From Neelides folsomi (taxonomy: Eukaryota > Arthropoda > Collembola > Neelipleona > Neelidae), in contig JAQGBZ010000564.1 in the NCBI GenBank assembly GCA_034687125.1, positions 1 through 31,872 on the forward strand: DNA of 31,872 nt. Reading direction: 5' to 3'. The position numbers were made by a program, and so were the translations under genes. Each line of letters opens with the position of its first letter. The first letter of the stretch is position 1. Positions 10,329 to 21,386 of this stretch are shown here, one piece after another. The notes beneath the pieces are model-generated. The model made no database searches. It saw only the letters and a list, made by a program, of their open reading frames with translations, and was not told the origin of the DNA.

Positions 10329-12839
10329 CTATCTCTTTATACTTAATTTATTTGCAAAATATTTTTTATTAATTTTGAATTTGCTATTTAAAATTTTTGT
10401 TCTTTGCGATACCCCGTTACAGAAATTTAGGAATACTTTCACTATTAATGATATATTGTTAACAGTTATCTCAAATAGGAAAGTTAATATTGAAAATAAG
10501 ATAATAAAAGTAGAAATTAAAATGACTGGATAAATTTTCCTAATGATCAAAGATTGGGGATTATAAACCTCTTTGGATTTTTCTTTGCTTCTGTAAGCAT
10601 TTATTTGATCAAAGTTTTGTCTGTTCCATCTTTTCATCTTCATACGATTTTTACCCGATAAAGGTATTGGAGCGCTAATTAAATATCCTTCTTTCCACAT
10701 TCGCATTATTCCGGATTCAAACATAGCCTTATAAGAAAATTCCAATTTGTCGTTAAAAAGTGATTTAAAATCAGAAGTAAAATAAGAACGATCAAGATAA
10801 TTTTTCTCATATGATTCTTGGGAGATTATATAATATTTATCGGGAAAACGATATTTGATAATTGTTTCATATTGATAAACAATAGGAATTTTATCAACAA
10901 AGAAAAAATTTGGTGGAATAAGAAAAGAACCCAGGCTTGAATTTAGCAATTTATTATTTGACAAAACGTTTAGGAATTCGTCAACTCCAGTAAAAAAAAT
11001 ATTATGAATCGATTTTTCCAATTTCTTTCCAACCAACTTTGTTATATTATTTGATTTTGCAATGTATATAAATCCAGGTTGAGAGCCAATGTAAAAATCT
11101 GTGTGATTAATTCGGGGAACATTTTTGATATTTTTTAATGAATACTTATATTTATTATATAAGTCTTCTTTTTCTTCTCTGATAAAACTCGATTTAGAAA
11201 TTAAGAATAATTTTGAACTTTCCCTTTGTAAATTTGCCAATTCTTCAAACGTTTGTGAAATTTTTGGAGAAAGTTCCATTGCGATTAAAGTAACCAGCAT
11301 ACTTTTGTATACGGAACTTAGAACAAATCCAATTAAAAGCAAAATAGAAGTAAAAATCATGAATTTAAATCCCTTTAAAGATATTTTATCGATTGTTGAA
11401 TGTCCTTGTTCGAATAATATTTGAAATAAGGCTAATAAGTAATTTTTTAATATAATAATTTGGGATTTATTGAACTCCATGCGTAAAAGTGCTATAGAAA
11501 ATAAAAGAATTAAAATAGTAAAACTCAAATAAATATACCAAAACGTAAAATCAAATGGAGCAAGAAAAATTCCATAATTAATTATTGTTTTTTTATCAAT
11601 AAAGTTTACAAATGTGAATTGAACCGTTTCGTGAAAATTTAAATACAGTGAAGGATATGTGTTAAAAAGACTTGGATTTGGATTTTGTTCATGAATCTCA
11701 TCAAGAATACCTTTTTCTAGACGTCTCATTAAAATACCATTGATTATTGATCGAATATTCTTATTTTGAAAGATTTCGATTGAGTAATTAAAAAATTTAG
11801 AAGAAATGAGCATTAAACAAATAAATTGGTCATTTGAAAATGGGACATGGAAAATCATTCGACATTGACATTCATTCGGCTTATATTTGAAACTGCACAA
11901 ATGATTTCTATTTTGTTTAACAAAACGTTTATTATGAATAATTGCACCTTCAAAGTCATTATGTTCCATAGTTAACGCCTTAAAATATTTTTCGAATGTT
12001 TTATGACCAGAGTTTTCAATTATTGGAATGGACATTAAATTCCTAAAAAAATTCAGGATAACATTTGAAATATGATCATTAGTTAAGTTATTTCTGAATT
12101 TTTTTAAAATTTTTAGTTCGGAAGGAATTTCTTCATTTATTGAAAGAGCATAAATAATGAAATGATCAGCAGGATAAAATAAACTATTTAATGAATAAAC
12201 TCGAATTTTATTTGAACTAAATATTTGATAATTTTCATGATCAAAATCCTTTACATGGCGTAATGAATTAGCCAGATCAGAAATATTTGCTTTAAAGGCC
12301 AATATAAAATAATTAAATTTGGAAATTGAAAATACTTCTCTTAATTTTATTACTTCATATTGGAGAGGGATAAAGCGATTAAAATCATCTATAGTAAAAC
12401 TTTGGACACCAATACCAGCTGAACAAATGTTTTGATATTTTCTAAAAATTGTGAATGATTTGAGTAATTCACCAAAATATCTTTCATCATTGTCTTCGTC
12501 GTTATCTTCATCCTTTTCTTCATGGTTATCTTCATCATAATCTTCATAATCATTTTCAAATTTGAATGTACGATTTTCATAATGCTGTTGAAGCACAACA
12601 ATAGCATTTAAATAACGTGCGTAATAGTCAACATAAACATCGTATAAATCATTGTCTTTAAATTCATGAAATTGAAATAAGCGAATTTCACATTGACGAA
12701 GTTCTTTAAAATAAGGAGAAACGTTTTTATAAAGAACTTCATCGTTTATTGTTTTTAATAATTTAATTGATTTGGCCAAGGCGGATAATATTGATATACA
12801 TAATATATTTTTAAATGTTATTAATTGATACTTATGCAT
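10329..12839 (-). CDS. Divergent ionotropic receptor (IR family), intronless, 836 aa
   Basis: One uninterrupted frame from ATG 12839 to TAA 10329. Residues 1-23 are a likely signal peptide. Residues 30-400 form a poorly conserved extracellular region. The ion-channel part follows: membrane segment 1 near 430-452 (FDFTFWYIYLSFTILILLF), a pore-loop stretch near 464-478 (LKNYLLALFQILFEQG), and membrane segment 2 near 490-515 (GFKFMIFTSILLLIGFVLSSVYKS), which resembles the motif-bearing helix of IRs. A second ligand-binding half and a last membrane segment (about 769-793) complete the layout of an iGluR relative. IRs are chemosensory or thermo/hygrosensory channels in sensory neurons; a divergent, single-exon type usually belongs to the tuning-receptor group. 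Residues 95-119 are almost all Asp, Glu and Asn, an unusual acidic insert. No co-receptor features were seen. The IR family call is firm on topology; the ligand is unknown. Confidence 0.8.
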   Translation of the reverse strand: MHKYQLITFKNILCISILSALAKSIKLLKTINDEVLYKNVSPYFKELRQCEIRLFQFHEFKDNDLYDVYVDYYARYLNAIVVLQQHYENRTFKFENDYEDYDEDNHEEKDEDNDEDNDERYFGELLKSFTIFRKYQNICSAGIGVQSFTIDDFNRFIPLQYEVIKLREVFSISKFNYFILAFKANISDLANSLRHVKDFDHENYQIFSSNKIRVYSLNSLFYPADHFIIYALSINEEIPSELKILKKFRNNLTNDHISNVILNFFRNLMSIPIIENSGHKTFEKYFKALTMEHNDFEGAIIHNKRFVKQNRNHLCSFKYKPNECQCRMIFHVPFSNDQFICLMLISSKFFNYSIEIFQNKNIRSIINGILMRRLEKGILDEIHEQNPNPSLFNTYPSLYLNFHETVQFTFVNFIDKKTIINYGIFLAPFDFTFWYIYLSFTILILLFSIALLRMEFNKSQIIILKNYLLALFQILFEQGHSTIDKISLKGFKFMIFTSILLLIGFVLSSVYKSMLVTLIAMELSPKISQTFEELANLQRESSKLFLISKSSFIREEKEDLYNKYKYSLKNIKNVPRINHTDFYIGSQPGFIYIAKSNNITKLVGKKLEKSIHNIFFTGVDEFLNVLSNNKLLNSSLGSFLIPPNFFFVDKIPIVYQYETIIKYRFPDKYYIISQESYEKNYLDRSYFTSDFKSLFNDKLEFSYKAMFESGIMRMWKEGYLISAPIPLSGKNRMKMKRWNRQNFDQINAYRSKEKSKEVYNPQSLIIRKIYPVILISTFIILFSILTFLFEITVNNISLIVKVFLNFCNGVSQRTKILNSKFKINKKYFANKLSIKR
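12483..12557 (-). repeat. Acidic simple-sequence insert inside the IR gene
   Basis: This stretch encodes about 25 residues made almost wholly of Asp, Glu, Asn, Tyr and His in imperfect DED/DN repeats. It reads as an expanded GAT/GAA-type codon repeat in the extracellular domain, and the reading frame is kept throughout. Confidence 0.75.
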
Positions 12840-13386
12840 TGTTTTGTGAATATTTTCTTAAAGGAATATTATTTACGAAAAGAGTTTATGATATGTTTGG
12901 GGTTTTGATGTTTTGAAATTGAATTTTTTATAATTACTTAACTTTATTCATTACAAAATTACAAAAACAAAATAAATATTAGTTATTTACATTTTGAATT
13001 TGTAATTGTTTAATGGATATTTTGACTATTTTATGAGGATTTAATTAAATCATGCGACCATATTTTATCTAGAGTAAACAATATCCGTAAATTATTATTA
13101 TTATATATGTATTACCCATTATTATTTATAACTTAATTTTCCTTGGCTTATTTTTGTAACGTAATGAAACATTTAATTAATTTCAAGTTTTATTGGATCA
13201 ATAAGTATGTAATATACATATACCTAATCTAATAAATAATAAACTATAATACAATGCCTTGCTTCGAGTTTCATGATATATGTTTATATTATAGTTTAGT
13301 TTATATTATTAGTATTAAGTTACTAATTATGTTGTGTATAATTATCAATATAATTCTAAATACTGAATAAACGAATGCTTATAATT
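12840..13386. other. Intergenic between the IR gene and the FAR pseudogene
   Basis: No exon or repeat recognised. It should hold the promoter of the IR gene (minus strand) next to 12840, but no clear TATA or initiator pair stands out. Confidence 0.5.
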
Positions 13387-14615
13387 TTACAATCAAGAGC
13401 AACCTTAATATCTCAATCAAAATTAAAAATACAGATATAAACTCGCTCTATATAGAGTATTACATATATTTTATAAAAATATAATAAGAATTTTAATAAT
13501 TTGATCAATATCTTTTTTCGTATCCGAAATTTTTTCGTATCATTCAGTTAAGTGATTGCGTAATATTTTCCAAATGGAATAAACAAGGCTTGCTTAACAG
13601 ATGTTAGGGACTTATCATCGATTGATCCTTGAGCATGAATTTTTGTACTCAGTAACACGAATTGAGAAAATAATTTCTCCAATTAATATCACTTGGGTCA
13701 AAGTTGAAATTAATTTTGTCAGATTCCTCGAGTGAGTTGTATAAACCTTTTGCTTTTTTGTGTGAAATGACCATTCTTTGTGCATGAAAGTTTCCATTAC
13801 ATCCAAAGAAGCTTTAAATTTGTGATAAATATCCAACATTCTGAAATTTTCAAATAAATTTTTAAATTTTGCTCAATTATGTACATAAATATTTTAAATA
13901 TATAAAAATGAAACATGATATTTTAATAAAAAGTATAAACTATTTGAATCCTCACTTGGGAAGAACAGCATTATAATCCAATAAGAAACATGGCAAGTAA
14001 TTGTAAATGAAATTGGCCATCATGAACAACAATTTGTTTTTATAGAAGTAAAAATTTGCAGTCGATGAGCGTTTTTTATATTCAAAGGTGTTACCAAATT
14101 CTTTGATAGTTTTTCACAATGCATTTATTGTAGTCGGATTTTGAACACTTGAACAGGAATTGTAAATTTTCAAATTTCTTTCTCCTCTATCAAAATATAA
14201 ATATTAGGATTTTTGTAATATATTTATTTATTTATTATAACTTTCCATCTCTTTTAGGTATTAGAACAAAAATATTAGGATTAAATTTTGTAAATTTATC
14301 ATAGATGTTTTTCATTATTATTTCAATTTTTGAATTCATTTGAAATAGTGATCTAAATATTTTAAAAGGTTTACGACCTTTAAATTTTCCTAAATGTTAT
14401 AATAATTAAGTTCATAATATCTTTTTTCATTGCTTACGTTATTGCCGTTTTCCATGCAGCCACAACTATTAGATTAACAATTTTGTCAAGTGGAATGATA
14501 TCATTAACTTGTTTCTCATTTTTACGAAGAAACTGCGTTAAAATTATCTACAAATCCCTTTCAATCACAGTAAAATTTATAAAGAAGAATTAATTTTATA
14601 TTATTGATATTATAT
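13387..14615 (-). pseudogene. Broken partial copy of the FAR gene (exons 4-6)
   Basis: This region repeats the 3' half of the FAR gene at about 15550-16770, in the same order and orientation and including intron and 3' flanking sequence, so it arose by DNA duplication and not by retroposition. Copy of exon 6 (about 13555-13838): starts MLDIYHKFKASLDVMETFM, then a one-base deletion near 13750 shifts the frame, and a further short deletion lies near 13610. Copy of exon 5 (about 13960-14180): a 12-bp deletion removes the HGRI codons, and a GGA-to-TGA change creates a stop at 14114-14116. Copy of exon 4 (about 14448-14575): lacks roughly 60 bp from its middle. Exons 1-3 are absent. About 150 bp of extra DNA lies in the intron near 14230-14400. 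It cannot encode a reductase. Confidence 0.88.
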
Positions 14616-15550
14616 TCTCTGTTCCGAAAAACGTTTTACGTAGGGTTTAAGAATGATAATTTTTTATGTGCGTGATGACTAAATTATTATAATTGCGGTA
14701 AATATTCTTCATAACAAAGAGTATATGCTATCTAAATGTTAGGTAAAAATCTTAAAGTTAAACCGTAAGTTCTTTGCAATATCTAAATTTACCCATTCTG
14801 TACCGTTAGTTTAGGAAAAAGTTTTACGTTTTTAATTGGGATCAAGTTTTGAATCGAATTAAGGTGAATTTGTTAAAGTTTTAACTGTTTATATGAATAA
14901 TTAAGCTATATAGATTAATTACAATTACGTGATTACATTGGTTACCATAATAATAACATTTTTGTTTACATAACACTTAAGTAAAATATAAAATCATTTA
15001 CATAATTATGTACTCTATCGGATTCATTTTAATTTTTAACATAATACTTCATATAAATAGAAACTTTATATATTTTATATATTGTTATGATTATGATAAT
15101 AAGACTATAACATGGGCTACATGGGCCTCATACATAATGTGAATAAAAATATATATATAATATATAAAAAATATGATTACATGTAAAAGATACATGTAAA
15201 AGAAGAATCATCCAAGATAATCGGTCTGTTTGCCGCAATTTGATTTTTTTTAAGTTTTGGCTCACTTCAATTAAAGTTTTTTTAATGTTTGCCTAATATA
15301 TTATTTAATTATTATAGATAAATATGCATGACTCCCACAATGATTTATAAAAAAGCTTAAATCATTTAAATTACCATAAAGTGGAGAAATGAAAAAATTA
15401 CAGTTATTTATAATATAATAGACATCACTTTATTTAGACATTATCACAAGTATGTAATTATACAAAAGTCAAGATCTAAGTGGAAGTATAAGTATTAACT
15501 TTTAATTACACGTCGTTTAATATTATTTATCCTTATTTTATACTTTCCCT
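14616..15550. other. Spacer between the FAR pseudogene and the FAR gene
   Basis: About 0.9 kb of AT-rich DNA with no exon recognised. It lies between the two copies and is not itself duplicated as far as I can see by eye. Confidence 0.45.
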
Positions 15551-15727
15551 CTTAATCAAGAGCAACCTTAATACCTTAATTAAATTTAAAAATACAGAAA
15601 TAAACTCATACTATATATAGTATATTATTGTATAATATTATGTATAATGTATAATATGAGATGTTTATGCTTTAAGCATTTTAATAATTTGATCAATAAC
15701 ATTTTTCGTATCAAAATTTTTTTCGCA

Positions 15728-17812
15728 TCAGTCAGTTTTATGTGTAATATTTTCCAAGTGGAAAAACCCAGGTTTGCTTAGCAGATGTTTAGGGATTGGA
15801 GGATTTATCATCGATTGATCCTTGAGCATGAATTTTTGTACTCCGTAACACGAATTGAGAAAATAATTTCTCCAATTAATATCACTAGTGTCAAAGTTGA
15901 AATTAATTTTGTCAGATGGGTCAAGTGAGTCATAAAGACCTTTGGCTTCCTTTGTATGAAATAGCCATTCTTGGTTCATGAAAGTTTCCAATACATCTAA
16001 AGATGTTTTGAATTTATGATAAACATCCAACATTCTGAAATTTTCAAATAAATAAAGCTATAAAGTTTTTCCTAATTTCTCATTCAATTACATAAAAATG
16101 ATTTGATGTTGATAACAATATTTTAATAATTATCAATAATTTGAATATTCACTTGGGAATTCTTCCGTGAAGAACAGCATTAGCATCCAATAAGAAACAT
16201 GGCATGTAATTGTAAATGAAATTGGCCATCATGTACAACAATTTGTTTTTATAGAAGTAAAAATCAGCAGTCGATGAGCGTTTTTTATATTCAAAGGTGT
16301 TACCAAATTCTTTGATAGTTTTTCCCAATGCATTTACTGTAGTCGGATTTTGATCACTTGAACAGGAATTGTAAATTTTCAAATTTCTTTCTCCTCTATC
16401 AAAATATAAATATTAGGATTTTTGTAATATATTTATATATTATAATTACACTTTAACTTGTTGATAAATAATGAACCATACTTGTTTGCAAAAATGTTCA
16501 TAAATATTACAATAATTAACAGTGTAAAATTATTTTTCCTTTTTTTACATTATTGCCGTTTTCCATGCTGTCACAATTATCAGATTAACAATTTTGTCAA
16601 GTGGTATGATATCAATAACATGTTTCTCATTTGAATGAAGAGCTTTGATATTTCCATTTAAAATTCCAGCAATTAATCCATTATTTCCGGTAAAATTATC
16701 CACAAATCCCTTTGGACAATAAAAAAATTTATAAATAAAAATTGATTTTATATTATTGATAAAATATTAGCCACAAATTTTAATTCTATTTTTATGCCAA
16801 TTAACCGAAAAAGGTTCTTTCCAAGTTCCCATGACAATTGAAGGTCTAACAATTGAAATTGGGATTTCACTGCTTTCCTCTTTCACGATTTGTTCAGCCA
16901 TTGCTTTTGTCAAAGTGTAGGTGTTTGGACGAGAACCGAGAAGTTTGGGTGTGATGAAGTCAATCATTTCGTCATCAAGAACTTTCATAATTTCAATATG
17001 TTTATGTGGATTTAGATCCATCTCGTAAATTTTCTCTTCAACTTCGGATCGGTCACAGTTTGCATACGCCGTTGAGACATGAACCATTGACTGAAACATT
17101 TAAGTAAATATGATTTAGATTAGCTAATTAAAATTTAAATCAAAATAAAGATTTTTAAAATTTTAACGTATATTGAAATGTTTTTAATAAACATAGAGTG
17201 TAGACCTTAAGTTACTTTCTTTTTTAAATAAAATATCATTTAAAAAAGAAAGCGACTTATGAACCATCTTGTACATATAATATAGTACAATGAAAAACTT
17301 ACAACAAAATTTGGAATCATCTTAGCAATTTTGATTGCTTCTTGTGTGGCCACCACATTATATTCAGTTGCAATTCTGAGATGTTCATTAAATTTGATTG
17401 TTGCCGCCAAGTGAATGATCACAGTCACTTCGGATAAAATTGTTGCCATGTCAAATTCCGATATACCCAAAAGTGGAAGAGAAATATCTCCAGGGATAGC
17501 AATTACTTTATCAAATTGTTCCGGAGAATCTTTTCTCACAACATCATAAATCTGAATAAAAATTGTTTTTACAAAATAATACAAAATCTTGCACAATTAA
17601 TTAAAAATGTCGATTTAAAAGTTTACCGGAGATTCGAGTGCTCTTATAATTCTATCATGAGGATTTTCTCCTTTTTTGTTCCGAATCAAAGCGTAGATTG
17701 TTTTTATTTTTGGGCATGATCGTAAAAGTTTTTCCACAACACCTTTTCCTATAAAACCTGTAGTCCCAGTGATCAAAATTGACCGATCAGAAAAGAACTC
17801 CGGAATGTTCAT
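15728..17812 (-). CDS. Fatty acyl-CoA reductase, six exons, complete (476 aa)
   Basis: Exons on the minus strand: 17812-17627, 17551-17303, 17090-16806, 16709-16549, 16395-16153, 16034-15728. All junctions are GT-AG with matching phases (total 1431 nt). The ATG at 17812 is chosen because it directly precedes NIPEFFSDRSILITG, the usual FAR start. The enzyme reduces fatty acyl-CoA to fatty alcohol with NADPH, feeding wax esters, cuticular hydrocarbons or pheromones. The cofactor motif GTTGFIG is at residues 16-22. VHVSTAYAN and the catalytic YTLTK (Tyr203, Lys207) are in exon 3. Exon 4 carries VIDIIPLDKIVNLII, the FAR counterpart of the DVVPVD motif. Exons 5-6 form the C-terminal FAR_C domain ending GVQKFMLKDQ. 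The protein is somewhat short and lacks an obvious C-terminal membrane helix. The exon 3 donor (TCG|GTTAAT) is weak. A broken partial copy lies 1.1 kb downstream. Confidence 0.87.
17199..17272. repeat. Decayed inverted-repeat element in FAR intron 2
   Basis: GTTACTTTCTTTTTTAAAT faces ATTTAAAAAAGAAAGCGAC across a 9-bp loop, and outer bases TGTAGACC / GATGGTTCATCTTGTACA-like also partly pair. It resembles the interior of the MITE at 492-574, which has the same CTTTCTTTTTT / AAAAAAGAAAG core, so it may be a worn relative. Confidence 0.45.
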
Positions 17813-17839
17813 TTTTGTAATATTGAGAATCAAATGCAA

Positions 17840-19842
17840 ATTCCAATGAACTTCTTTTATACCCTATCAAATTAATTAACATAATATTTTTTTGTACTTG
17901 GTTGTAAAGTATTTATATGGACCTTGCTTACAATTACCATTATATGTACAATGAGTAATTGTAATAACTCATTGGTACATGCAATGGGCGTATGAATAAC
18001 GTTAGGATAGGACGTGCCAACCTCTGCCAAAGTATGAATAAATTATAATTTGTGCATAAATCGACTGCAATTACAAATATACAGGAAACAGAGTTTTCAT
18101 ATATATGCTACATTATGTAAAATTTTGAAAAGTAATGAAAAGTAATTCATAATCGTATAGGAATCATTAAAATTTAATATTGATTTCGCAAATATTCATA
18201 CTTTGAGTAGCAAAGTTTTTTGATCAATTTTGTTTATATTTTTATATATTCCACTTTGTATAATAAAACTTTTATCGTTATCATAAATGAATTTTATGGA
18301 AATCTCCCACTCGTTTCTTATTAACATCAAGTTATCTTTAAAGAAACTATTTATTTAACATAATAATAATAAGAGGATTTATTCAGGTTTATTCTACAGA
18401 TTATACCAACTTCTCTTAAATATAGGAGTATTGAAAATGAGTTAGTAACTTTGGAAATTTCTCAAATAAACAAAAATTTTAATTCTTTTAATGAAAACCC
18501 CAATTCTCGGTTTTTCTGCAATGTTCTCTAAAGTTGAAAAAGATTTGAATTTCATTGAATTTCATTTTTCGAAAATTCATTTATATATATATATATATCT
18601 TCTGTTATCCTTGCAAATATGTATATCTGATAAAGTATTTATCATATTATAATGAAAAGAATGGATATTTTTTAAAAAAAAGTGAGGGGAAAAACTTGAA
18701 ATTATATTTAAATTACATTGAGTGGAGAGTGGGGAAATCCGTTGGGAATTTTTATACCATTATTGTAATTTCTATTTTATAAATTCATTACCTCAACATA
18801 TTTTAAGCGAACAAGGTCAGTCTGGTCAGTCCTGTAAAAATTACCTCCATCTATACATATATGCTACCTTGTGGAAATAATTATTAAAGAATTTCACAAA
18901 ACTTATATACGTTATATTGTTTAATTGAAGTTAATCATAAAATTTATAAACAGTTTTATGCAATGCATCTAATTTGTATGCGTCGCAATGTATCTCATGG
19001 TCAAATACTTTATAATAGTTGATACTGATATTATTATAAGTTACAATATATTAATTTAGTATCATCTACCATGCAGACTTCCTGAATTAATTTTGGCTTT
19101 TTCAAAGTCCATTTACCAATTTAGATGTTCAACCAACGTAAGAAATAAACTATAATGAATCGCTTAAATATTTTGAAACTTTTAAATGCAAATAATTAAT
19201 CTTGCAATCCCAATTCAAGCCAAAGAAATTTGCCTTGGTTTCAATACGTATCAACAGGTAGACTTAAATGATATGATATTATCAGGTAGCCAAGACAATG
19301 AGTTTTGATAAGTACTGTCTGTGCTGTAAAAGTTCGCCCTTGACTTCCAGCTTTTTTAATTTTTTTATATCAGCATTTAGATTAACCTAACCTAACCTAT
19401 CCCAATTATCACAAAACTTTTACAGGAAAGTATATTGGTATACTGTATAGGTAAATATATATAAGGTATGTGCATATATAATCAAATCATGTACAAAACA
19501 ATATAGGATAGGTATATAGGAAAATAGGTAATTGAGTATTTCCTTATACATGTTTACTATTCACAAAGAATGAATAAATATTTATAGTAAAATATTACGA
19601 ATTATAAAGGTTTGACAGAATATAATTTACAATATTTACTCTACAGGCATAATTTATTATGAATCAGTACATTCAATATTTAATAGTTCAATAAATTATT
19701 TAATTACAATATATTAATTAATTAACCAGGTTTATTAATTTTCCAAGATTCTAAAAGTTATTTATTGCTTAAGAGAAATTAGAGAGTTTATAGAAAGTAA
19801 ACGACATTTCATAGATGAATAATTTGCTATTAAATAAAGGAA
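17840..19842. other. Two-kilobase gene-free stretch upstream of FAR
   Basis: It holds the FAR promoter side at its left edge, a 20-bp-armed inverted repeat at 17938-17987, a short (TA)n run near 18583-18598, and three CCTAA units near 19385-19399. No exon was recognised; the open frame at about 18555-18782 is low-complexity with no family features. Confidence 0.5.
17938..17987. repeat. Short inverted repeat (hairpin)
   Basis: CCATTATATGTACAATGAGT at the left pairs with ACTCATTGGTACATGCAATGG at the right with two or three mismatches and a loop of about 10 bases. It lies about 125 bp upstream of the FAR start codon, so it could be a MITE remnant or a regulatory palindrome. Confidence 0.55.
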
Positions 19843-20294
19843 ATGAGTGTAAGCGGTCTTTTTTTCATTTGTCTTCTGGGCAGTGTTTTTGGTAAGAATT
19901 TTATATTACTAGAATACAAATACAATTGAAACAATTTGCAAAATTATTCCAATTATCTGGATTTCAAAATATTAATTATTCAGGACAATATGGATTCCAA
20001 CCAGGATTCAGCGGACAACAGAATTTCATGAATCCCGGGCTAAACGGTAACTTATTTGGACAACTTGGGCAACTTGCAAACGGATTTGGACAAATGGGAC
20101 AATTGGGTCAGTTAGGACAAATGGGTCAAACTGGTTTACTTTCTGAAACTTTACAAACCTTTAATAATCCCGGTGTTATGCAAACACAAACATTTAAACA
20201 AATGAAGCCGAATGGAGTTGAACAATCCACGTTTACTTCTTTCTCAAGTTCCGGCGGGCTAATTGGAGCAGGCCAACTTTTAGGAAAACGCTAA
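19843..20294 (+). CDS. Secreted Gly/Gln-rich repeat protein, two exons
   Basis: Exon 1 (19843-19891) encodes a signal peptide, MSVSGLFFICLLGSVFG; a donor GGTAAG follows. Exon 2 starts at 19984 after TATTCAG and ends at TAA 20292-20294. The phase-1 join makes GGA, and the protein is 119 aa. The mature chain is rich in Gly, Gln, Phe, Asn and Met, with tandem GQLGQ/GQMGQ units at about residues 48-68, one cysteine-free low-complexity block, a Ser/Thr-rich tail and the end GKR. It is extracellular, probably structural (cuticle, silk-like or egg covering) or a hydrophilic matrix protein. The terminal GKR resembles an amidation/cleavage signal but there is nothing after it to cleave, so a neuropeptide role is unlikely. 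No known family was recognised. Confidence 0.65.
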
Positions 20295-21045
20295 AATTTA
20301 AAATCTTAACTAAAATTCTTTTTAGTGATAAATAAATAATTTATCATTTGATTTTGATTTATTCTCATTATTTTAAACATTAACAATACCAATAGAAGAA
20401 TATAATTTCAAACAATGAATCAATTTTTAAACTATTAAATCAGTTTAAAATAAAATTTAACGATTTTAAAGCAGAGGCTTTTCCATATCCAGCATAATAA
20501 TTTGGATATCTTTCGTCTGAAGTGTTCCCGCATAAAACTGATCTAGAGGGACTTATAGGTTGAGCTCCTTTATGTAAAGCGTCCAATAAATTTTCAAAAG
20601 TAGCATCATAATTTTTTGATTTCAAAATGGCGCAGCCGCAGTCGGAGTTCCAGACATAATTGCAAAAGTATTGTCAAACAGATTAGAAGCGCTCCGAACA
20701 TTTGAACCAGCAGCAACCACATCCGGTTTAATCATATTATCAAAAGCAGAAGGTCCAATTGATGACGCATTGATTACACGATTCGCTTCATCCATGGCGC
20801 CAATTCCAAAAACTTTTGGATTATCTCCGGGCGAATTAAACATGAAGGACCAGAATCTCCGATTGCAAATACTGGAATTATATCAGCCGCTCTCCAACAA
20901 TCTATCACCGAGTCAAACCAAGCTAGCCCGCGCCCTTCGTACCTTGAATTTAAAATTATATTTGGCGCCAATTCGCAGTTAGGATTTGCTCCAGAAGGAT
21001 TATGAGGGCAAGTTATAAATTGTCCAGGCCCGTTAAAATATGAAG

Positions 21046-21195
21046 GTTGCCCGACAAAATATGGACGTTGCCCGCAAGATTAGGAAAGTTGCCCGACAAA
21101 ATATGGACGTTGCCCGCAAGATTAGGAAAGTTGCCCGACAAAATATGGACGTTGCCCGCAAGATTAGGAAAGTTGCCCGACAAAATATGGACGTT
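21046..21195 (+). repeat. 42-bp tandem repeats of the foldback left arm
   Basis: Three full units and about half of a fourth, at exactly 42-bp spacing and nearly identical. Each contains GTTGCCCGACAAAATATGG and GTTGCCCGCAAGATTAGG halves. Confidence 0.92.
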
Positions 21196-21197
21196 GT

Positions 21198-21386
21198 CCT
21201 TTAAGATCTGAACCTTAATTTCATATATGATATAATTCTTAAGCTACTTTATTTATCACGTGTAGAATATGAAATTAAGGTTGCCCTTTAAGATTTGAAC
21301 CTTAATTTCATATTCTACACGTGATAAATAAAGTAGCTTATGAATTATATCATATATATATGAAATTAAGGTTCAGATCTTAAAGG
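21198..21386. repeat. Long central hairpin of the foldback element
   Basis: Arms of about 84 and 89 bp (21198-21281 and 21298-21386) are near-perfect inverted copies around a loop of roughly 16 bases. The only visible differences are a few bases and an extra AT-repeat in the right arm. Both arms begin with CCTTTAAGATCTGAACC when read inward. Confidence 0.9.

Noticed and set aside
18583..18598. (TA)n run and the open frame around it
   Set aside because: Simple repeat; the frame has no coding character.
19383..19400. Three CCTAA units, like the arthropod telomere repeat TTAGG
   Set aside because: Only three units; too short to separate from chance in AT-rich DNA, and not at a sequence end.
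21027..21032. CAGGCCCG direct repeat near both ends of the foldback element as an alternative 8-bp target duplication
   Set aside because: Using it leaves the protease out of frame, while the AATTGTCCA pair restores the frame and family sequence exactly.
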